From JBGOUJ01 sp041477005 (GTDB taxonomy: Bacteria > Acidobacteriota > Terriglobia > Bryobacterales > JACQDG01), in contig JBGOUJ010000083.1 of NCBI GenBank assembly GCA_041477005.1, positions 1 through 18,554 of the forward strand: a stretch of 18,554 nt of DNA. Reading direction: 5' to 3'. The notes under the pieces are model-generated. The model saw only the letters and a list, made by a program, of their open reading frames with translations. It had not been told where the DNA came from and ran no database searches. This document shows, piece by piece, positions 13,497 through 18,554 of this stretch. The position numbers and the translations under genes are program-made. Numbering within the stretch: position 1 is the first letter of the stretch; the number at the start of each line of letters is the position of its first letter.

Positions 13497-14725
13497 AGAA
13501 GGGAATGGGTGATGGTCTGGATCCGGCCTCTCTGGACGAACTTATCGATGAGCTCACGGTTGAGGCAGGCGGCGAGGACGAACGGATTTGCGCTTTCCTT
13601 CAGGCCCTGGAGGATCACATCGCCCTGCCCTGCGCCGGCTTCGTCGTCGGCGAGCCGGTTTCGGTGATCAAGTTCGACTACGACGGGAACCAGCGGCGCG
13701 GGCTGACCGCGAGGTGCCGCCGCGTGGATGGCCGCGAGTACGACGTGGCGGCGTCCGAGGTCGTAATCCCTCCGGGCACGGAAGGCGCACACTACTTTGC
13801 TGCCCACCGCAAGTGGACGGGACTTGCACCGTTCCCACCCGAGGCCAAGATTCCCACGCAAGGCAAGACTCGGCCCCGGGCCGCCCAGGTCGCCCTCGAC
13901 CTGCACGGACCCGTCGAGTTGGCTATCCTGTCGGTCAAGCAGAAGACCGCGCGTTGCCGGCTGCTCGGAAGCGCCGGGATCGTCACGCTCCGCACCGGCC
14001 GCCTTTGGGACGTTGTTCCCGGCGAGATCGCCGCGGTCAGGCCGGGCAAACAGTGGAGCTATGCCGGCAATCCTTACTTGTCCGGTGTAATCGAATCCAC
14101 GAGGCTCGACGCGGCCGCACTGGGTCTGGTCCCGCTCCGGCTGGAGGCGCGGGGCCTCTGGGATCCGTTGGAGCAATACTGGGGCGAGGAGGACGACCCG
14201 ATCGAGGAGTGGGCCAAACCGATCACCGCCGGCGGCCCGCGGCAGGAGTTCGAGATGGAGCAGGTGCTGCCGGGGGAGGATCCCGAGGATGCGCTGTCCG
14301 ACCCCATCACCGAATCCAACGAACGTAAGGACTCCGGCGACAGGGAGGGAGCGTACAAGATCCTGATGGACGCTTGCCAGGCTGATCTCCGTTGCCTGGA
14401 CGCCCACGCTCACCTTGGCAACTTCGTTTTCGACCGGCGGCCCGCGGACGCGATTCGACACTACGAGGTAGGGCTTCGGATTGGCGAATTGTCTCTCGGC
14501 GACGGTTTCGACAGCCTGCTGCCGTGGGGCTGGATCGACAACCGGCCATTCCTTCGTTGCCTGCACGGATTCGGGTTGTGCCTCTGGCGCCTTAGCCGGT
14601 TCGAAGAAGCCGGGCGCATCTTCGACCGCATGCTCCGGCTGAATCCGTCCGACAATCAGGGCGTGCGCTTCGTGATCGATGAGGTTCGCGCGAAGGCGGC
14701 CTGGGAAGATAGCCGGGGGAAATAG
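13493..14725 (+). CDS. CcbP-like domain and TPR-like protein, first gene of the XPB operon
   Basis: A 410-residue cytoplasmic protein with no signal peptide. Residues 15-95 (LDELIDELTVEAGGEDERI, CAGFVVGEPVSVIKFDYDGNQRRGLTARC, ASEVVIPPG) resemble the small acidic CcbP calcium-binding family. Residues 96-240 include a beta-rich middle (VALDLHGPVELAILSVKQKTARCRLL). Residues 275-400 look like TPR-type helices (GDREGAYKILMDACQADLRCLDAHAHLGN, FEEAGRIFDRMLRLNPSDNQGVR). The GTG start at 13493 is chosen because AGGGGAG lies about 9 nt upstream; an ATG at 13505 is an alternative that loses four residues. The next gene begins 23 nt downstream. Function is unknown; a scaffold or regulator of the adjacent helicase pair is an inference from the operon. 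Confidence 0.82.
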   Translation: MKKGMGDGLDPASLDELIDELTVEAGGEDERICAFLQALEDHIALPCAGFVVGEPVSVIKFDYDGNQRRGLTARCRRVDGREYDVAASEVVIPPGTEGAHYFAAHRKWTGLAPFPPEAKIPTQGKTRPRAAQVALDLHGPVELAILSVKQKTARCRLLGSAGIVTLRTGRLWDVVPGEIAAVRPGKQWSYAGNPYLSGVIESTRLDAAALGLVPLRLEARGLWDPLEQYWGEEDDPIEEWAKPITAGGPRQEFEMEQVLPGEDPEDALSDPITESNERKDSGDREGAYKILMDACQADLRCLDAHAHLGNFVFDRRPADAIRHYEVGLRIGELSLGDGFDSLLPWGWIDNRPFLRCLHGFGLCLWRLSRFEEAGRIFDRMLRLNPSDNQGVRFVIDEVRAKAAWEDSRGK

Positions 14726-14748
14726 AAGCAGCGCGCCCTGGAGACGGC

Positions 14749-16614
14749 ATGAGACACTACGTCATCGACGAAGATCTACTCACGCTCGAGCTCGCGCTCT
14801 CCGAGCACATGAACGCGGACGACCTCAAGCGGCTCGCCGCTCTGACCGGGGAGAAGGCGCCCACCCGGAAGGCGGACATCGCCGCCGTCATCATCCGGCA
14901 TCTTGAAGGAGAGCGGTTGCGCACGGTTTGGCAGGGTCTCGACGAACTGCAGCGGGCGGCCGTGGCGGAGGTCGTTCATTCGCCATCGGCGCGGTTCAAC
15001 ACCGGCCAATTTCATGCCAAGTACGGCCAGGATCCGGACTGGGGCTCGGCGGACAAGTACGGGCAGCACCGCAGTCCGTCGCCGCTGTGCTTGTTCTTTT
15101 ATGGAAACGTGATGCCGGCCGACCTCAAGACACGGCTCAGCGCGTTCGTGCCAGAGCCTCGCCAGACGACGATCGCAGCGCTGGATACGCTCCCGACTGC
15201 ATATGACCGCCCGTTTGAGCGATGGAATGAGCAGCAGCGAACCCGTGAGAAGGGGACCGAAGCGACGCCGCTCACAGTTCATGAAACCGAACGAGCAGCC
15301 CAGCGGGAGTTGCTCTCCGTCCTGCGCCTGGTGGATGCGGGCAAGGTAGCGGTGAGCGACAAGACGCGCCGACCTTCAGCCTCGACCATCGCGGCGATCG
15401 CAGCGATCCTCGATGGCGGCGACTACTACCCGTACGTGCCGCCGGAAAGCAAATGGGGTGACGAGAACGCCGGACCGATCCGCGCCTTCGCCTGGCCGCT
15501 GCTCATCCAGGCGGGCGGGCTAGCCCAGCTCTCGGGGACACGGTTGCAGCTCACCAGGGCAGGCCGTAAGGCGCTCTCTGAACCGGCCGCCGAGACGATC
15601 CGCACGCTGTGGAATAAGTGGATGGACGCTACCATCCTCGACGAGCTTGCGCGCATCGATTGTGTCAAGGGGCAGACCGGCAAGGGTAAACGCGGGCTCA
15701 CCGCCGTATCGTCGCGGCGGGAGGCGGTCGCCGACAGCCTCGCCGAGTGCCCGGCTGGTGGATGGATCGCGACCGGCGAGTTCACCCGCTACATGCACGC
15801 GTCGGGCAATGACTTCGCGGTGACCCGCAACGCCTGGGAGCTTTACATTTCCGAGCAACAGTACGGCTCGCTCGGCTACGACGGCAGCGAGCGCATCCTC
15901 AACGAGCGCTACATGCTTGCCCTGCTGCTGGAGTATGCCGCTACGCTCGGCATGATTGACGTGGCGCTCATCCCGCCCGCGGGCGCCCGCCGCGACTTCG
16001 GGAGCATGTGGGGAACGGATGAACTCCCGTTCTTCAGCCGTTACGACGGATTGATGTACTTCCGCCTCACGCCGCTCGGAGCCTGGTGCCTGGGCGTGGA
16101 ATCCGACCACCAGCCCGCGCCTGTGGAAGTGAGCACGGTGCTGCGGGTGCTGCCGAACCTGGAGATTGCGGCGGTCGGTTCGGACGTCGATCAGAGCGAC
16201 CGCCTGGCGCTCAATGCCTACGCCACCCCCGTTTCGGACTTCGTCTGGCGGCTGGAGGCAGGCAAGCTCCTCGCCGCCATCGGGGAGGGAAGGTCGGTGG
16301 AGGAGATCATCGAGTTTCTGACGACACGAAGCGGAGCGGCGATCCCCGACACCGTGGCGCGCCTGCTCGCGGATGTCGCCGAGCGAACCACGAAGGTCCA
16401 CGACCGCGGCCTCGCCCGCCTGATTGAATGCGCCGATCCCGCGCTCGCCGCGCTGATCGCCAACGACGCGGGGACCCGCAAGCACTGCCTGCGAGCCGGG
16501 GAGCGGCACCTGGTGGTCCCGGCCTCCTCGGAGGCTGCGTTCCGGCGCGCCTTGCGGGACGCCGGCTACCTCTTGTCCACCGGAGTGACGCGCCGGCGGG
16601 CGGCCGAGGTGTAG
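14749..16614 (+). CDS. Helicase_C_3 / XPB-Ssl2 DNA-binding-like helicase-associated protein
   Basis: A 621-residue protein with no Walker motifs, so not an ATPase. The C-terminal part (about 463-585), VLRVLPNLEIAAVGSD, LALNAYATPVSDFVWRLEAGKLLAAIGEGRSVEEIIEFLTTRSGAAIP and ARLLADVAERTTKV, matches the Helicase_C_3 domain, annotated as an XPB/Ssl2-like DNA-binding domain. The N-terminal 300 residues are helical, winged-helix-like repeats. Such proteins commonly sit beside bacterial XPB helicases; as I recall, Mycobacterium tuberculosis Rv0862c beside Rv0861c is an example. GGAGA lies 4 nt before the ATG. The gap to the helicase gene is 4 nt. It probably helps the helicase bind damaged or special DNA. 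Confidence 0.88.
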   Translation: MRHYVIDEDLLTLELALSEHMNADDLKRLAALTGEKAPTRKADIAAVIIRHLEGERLRTVWQGLDELQRAAVAEVVHSPSARFNTGQFHAKYGQDPDWGSADKYGQHRSPSPLCLFFYGNVMPADLKTRLSAFVPEPRQTTIAALDTLPTAYDRPFERWNEQQRTREKGTEATPLTVHETERAAQRELLSVLRLVDAGKVAVSDKTRRPSASTIAAIAAILDGGDYYPYVPPESKWGDENAGPIRAFAWPLLIQAGGLAQLSGTRLQLTRAGRKALSEPAAETIRTLWNKWMDATILDELARIDCVKGQTGKGKRGLTAVSSRREAVADSLAECPAGGWIATGEFTRYMHASGNDFAVTRNAWELYISEQQYGSLGYDGSERILNERYMLALLLEYAATLGMIDVALIPPAGARRDFGSMWGTDELPFFSRYDGLMYFRLTPLGAWCLGVESDHQPAPVEVSTVLRVLPNLEIAAVGSDVDQSDRLALNAYATPVSDFVWRLEAGKLLAAIGEGRSVEEIIEFLTTRSGAAIPDTVARLLADVAERTTKVHDRGLARLIECADPALAALIANDAGTRKHCLRAGERHLVVPASSEAAFRRALRDAGYLLSTGVTRRRAAEV

Positions 16615-16618
16615 GCTA

Positions 16619-18280
16619 GTGGCGCTAACGGAGAACGCGCTCATCGTGCAGAGCGACTCCAGCGTGCTGCTGGACGTGCATGCGCCGCGGGCCGCTGAGG
16701 CAAGAGCTGCACTGGCGCCCTTCGCCGAACTCATCAAGAGCCCGGAACATGTTCACACCTATCGCTTGACACCCCTCTCGATCTGGAACGCCCGTGCGGC
16801 CGGTCTCGCCGCCGGGCAGATGGTGACGGCGCTACGCGAGCACGCCCGATACGCGGTTCCACCGAACGTCAATCAAGAGATCCTCGAGCTGGCGGGGCGC
16901 TACGGGCGGGTTGTCATCAAGCGCGATGGCGACTGGCTGCGCTGTACCTGCTCCGACGAGGCAACGGCGGAACGCCTGGGCCGCGATCGCGAGGCAGGCC
17001 GGTACCTGACCGTTCGCATCGACCGGACGAGCTTCCGCGTCGATCCGGGGCAGCGCGGCGTTCTGAAACAGGCGCTGATCGCGGCCGGTTTCCCCGCCGA
17101 GGATCTGGCTGGTTACGTGGCTGGCGAGCCATTTCCGGTCGCGTTTCGAGAAAGCGCGGGGTTCGTGGTTCGCGACTACCAACGTCAGGCGGCCGAGGCA
17201 TTCTACCTGGCCGGATCCGAGCGCGGCGGCAGCGGGGTAGTGGTTCTTCCTTGCGGCGCGGGCAAGACCATCGTCGGTCTGGCCGCGATGCAACTTGTCG
17301 GGCAGACGGCGCTCGTGCTCACGACCAGCCTGACCGCGGTCCACCAATGGCGGCGCGAACTCCTGGACAAGACGATGCTCCGTCCCGATGACATCGCCGA
17401 ATACACCGGCGAGCGGAAGAGCACCGGGCCGGTGACTCTTACGACCTACCAGATCCTCACGTGGCGCGCGGATCGCGAAGGCGAGTTCCCGCACCTCGAT
17501 CTATTCCGGGCGCGCCCCTGGGGGCTGATCATCTACGATGAGGTGCACTTGCTACCGGCGCCGGTATTCCGTGCGACCGCGGATTTGCAGGCGCGCCGAC
17601 GTTTGGGCCTCACCGCGACCCTGGTGCGGGAGGACGGCCGCGAGGGAGATGTGTTTGCCCTAATCGGACCGAAGCGCTTCGACGTCCCCTGGAAGGAGCT
17701 GGAGCGGCAAGCGTGGATCGCGGCCGCGACCTGCGTCGAGGAGCGGGTGCCCATGAGCGCCGAGCGGCGGATGGAGTACGCCCTTGCGGACAAGCGGTCG
17801 CGGTTCCGCATCTCCGCCGAGAACCCGGCGAAGCAGGCCCGGTTGCGCGAGCTCCTCGCAATCCACCCCGAGGGGCGCATCCTCATCATGGGCGAGTATC
17901 TTTCGCAGGTCGAGGCCATCGCCAGGGAGATCGGCGCCCCGCTGGTCACCGGCAAGACGCCACAAACGGAACGGGAGCAAACATACGAGCGCTTCCGCCG
18001 TAACGAACTGCATTGTCTGGTGCTCTCCAAAGTCGGGAACTTCGCCATCGATCTACCCGACGCCGATGTGCTCATACAGGTCTCGGGCGCCTTCGGCTCG
18101 CGGCAGGAGGAGGCGCAGCGGCTGGGGCGAATCCTGCGGCCCAAGGCCGATGGCCGCGTCGCGCACTTCTTCACGCTCGTCTCGCGCGACACCCGCGAGG
18201 AGGAATTCGCCCACCACCGCAAGTTGTTCCTCACCGAACAGGGTTACTCGTACCAGGTGATCGTGGCGGGTGAGCGATAG
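16619..18280 (+). CDS. XPB-type superfamily 2 DNA helicase
   Basis: A 553-residue ATP-dependent 3'-5' helicase of the XPB/Rad25 group, involved in eukaryotic nucleotide excision repair and transcription initiation; bacterial versions have a less clear role. Motifs in order: an N-terminal Helicase_C_3-facing region and damage-recognition-like domain (1-175), motif Q-like VVRDYQRQA (183-191), Walker A PCGAGKT (211-217), DEVH (307-310), motif III LTAT (331-334), the XPB-specific RED motif (337-339), and motif VI with QRLGRILRP (500-508). All needed residues are present. The GTG start at 16619 follows the previous stop by 4 nt; no nearby ATG fits. No Bax1-type nuclease gene is seen next to it, unlike in archaea. 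Confidence 0.94.
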   Translation: MALTENALIVQSDSSVLLDVHAPRAAEARAALAPFAELIKSPEHVHTYRLTPLSIWNARAAGLAAGQMVTALREHARYAVPPNVNQEILELAGRYGRVVIKRDGDWLRCTCSDEATAERLGRDREAGRYLTVRIDRTSFRVDPGQRGVLKQALIAAGFPAEDLAGYVAGEPFPVAFRESAGFVVRDYQRQAAEAFYLAGSERGGSGVVVLPCGAGKTIVGLAAMQLVGQTALVLTTSLTAVHQWRRELLDKTMLRPDDIAEYTGERKSTGPVTLTTYQILTWRADREGEFPHLDLFRARPWGLIIYDEVHLLPAPVFRATADLQARRRLGLTATLVREDGREGDVFALIGPKRFDVPWKELERQAWIAAATCVEERVPMSAERRMEYALADKRSRFRISAENPAKQARLRELLAIHPEGRILIMGEYLSQVEAIAREIGAPLVTGKTPQTEREQTYERFRRNELHCLVLSKVGNFAIDLPDADVLIQVSGAFGSRQEEAQRLGRILRPKADGRVAHFFTLVSRDTREEEFAHHRKLFLTEQGYSYQVIVAGER

Positions 18281-18448
18281 GATGATTCCCCCAGCTCGCA
18301 TCGCCGGGTCGGCCAGCGCGTTCATCCATTCCCAGAGGGCTGCTTCCGTGGTCAGATCTTCTTCCGGAGAGTGGTCTTACCGATTCCCCCGACGGCGACC
18401 GGGCGGAAAGGCTCCGGCGCGGGACTTGGTTGCGGCCGATCAGAAAAC
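18281..18448. other. Gap between XPB gene and histidine kinase, no supported gene
   Basis: The two flanking genes converge here. On the minus strand two short stretches translate into protein-like sequence in different frames (VGGIGKTTL near 18366-18393 and DLTTEAALWEWMNALADPAM near 18300-18360), each closed by stops. They could be debris of a disrupted gene or chance. No hairpin with a T-run is seen. Confidence 0.35.
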
Positions 18449-18554
18449 CTATGTCGCCCCGTTCGACTGCGGCTGGGGCTGGCTGATCGGCAGGCGTACC
18501 TGGAAGCGAGTATCGCCGGGCTGAGAATCGAAACGGATATCTCCACGATGGTGC
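18449..18554 (-). CDS. Sensor histidine kinase, C-terminal fragment (partial)
   Basis: Only the last 34 codons are inside the window; the gene continues past the right edge. The translation contains RGDIRFDSQPGDTRFQVRLP, the end of the HATPase_c domain of two-component sensor kinases (the G2 box and the final beta strand leading to a LP motif), then a short polar tail SQPQPQSNGAT and TAG. The ATP-binding N and G1 boxes, the phosphoacceptor His and any sensor domain are beyond the window. It faces the XPB gene and is probably outside the helicase operon. Confidence 0.75.
   Translation of the reverse strand, partial: HHRGDIRFDSQPGDTRFQVRLPISQPQPQSNGAT

Noticed and set aside
15520..16737. Long minus-strand frame opposite the Helicase_C_3 gene
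   Set aside because: It shadows the well-supported plus-strand operon and crosses the boundary between two genes without any motif.
18366..18393. P-loop-like VGGIGKTTL on the minus strand beyond the XPB gene
   Set aside because: The frame ends six codons later in a stop and has no Walker B or other NTPase feature; probably chance or debris.

Overview
This GC-rich window comes from a bacterial chromosome, most likely Acidobacteriota (Solibacter/Bryobacter-like). That placement is inferred from gene style, not from a marker tree: a twin-arginine-leader Gfo/Idh/MocA oxidoreductase, a secretin with a cohesin-like tail beside short pseudopilins ending in a DGT-Y-S-x-W motif, and several toxin-antitoxin (TA) remnants. 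The left two thirds look like core chromosome. The right third (about 11.3-18.3 kb) looks like an accessory region.

Layout. 191-2094 (minus): a lipoprotein of unknown function, then a Gfo/Idh/MocA oxidoreductase. 2163-3569 (plus): an exported alpha-helical protein with a heparinase/alginate-lyase-like N-terminus. 3557-3687: a 41-nt-arm inverted repeat that contains the stop codons of the two converging genes. 3686-7494 (minus): an operon of a secretin with TPR, STN, secretin, Pro/Ala linker and cohesin-like regions, followed by two pseudopilins; this is a type II secretion/type IV pilus-like envelope system. 7578-9523 (plus): smpB and pepA, overlapping by ATGA. 9524-9792: a structured convergent gap with nested inverted repeats, heptamer repeats and a duplicated copy of the tail of the next gene. 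9793-10770 (minus): a double-GNAT acetyltransferase. 10919-11137 (plus): infA (IF-1), followed at 11206 by an initiator tRNA-fMet gene.

11493-13496 holds three small TA modules. A VapBC-type pair is intact. A UPF0175 antitoxin is followed by a PIN toxin that keeps only about 14 recognisable codons. An MNT nucleotidyltransferase is followed by a HEPN toxin that keeps only about 16 recognisable codons. In both damaged modules the first gene survives and the overlapping toxin gene is cut just after its start.

13493-18280 is a tight three-gene operon that begins inside the HEPN stub: a CcbP-like/TPR protein, a Helicase_C_3 (XPB/Ssl2 DNA-binding-like) protein, and an XPB-type superfamily 2 helicase with a RED motif. 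The helicase and Helicase_C_3 pair is known in bacteria. The coupling to a CcbP-like/TPR protein, in a TA-rich locus, is the best candidate here for an under-described DNA-repair or defence module. The right edge holds the last 34 codons of a sensor histidine kinase on the minus strand.

A recurring signal is promoter geometry. For the GNAT gene, infA and the vapB-like gene, a good -10 hexamer ends 6-8 nt before the ATG, which predicts leaderless mRNAs. The tRNA-fMet promoter likewise predicts transcription starting at or within 1-2 nt of the mature tRNA 5' end.
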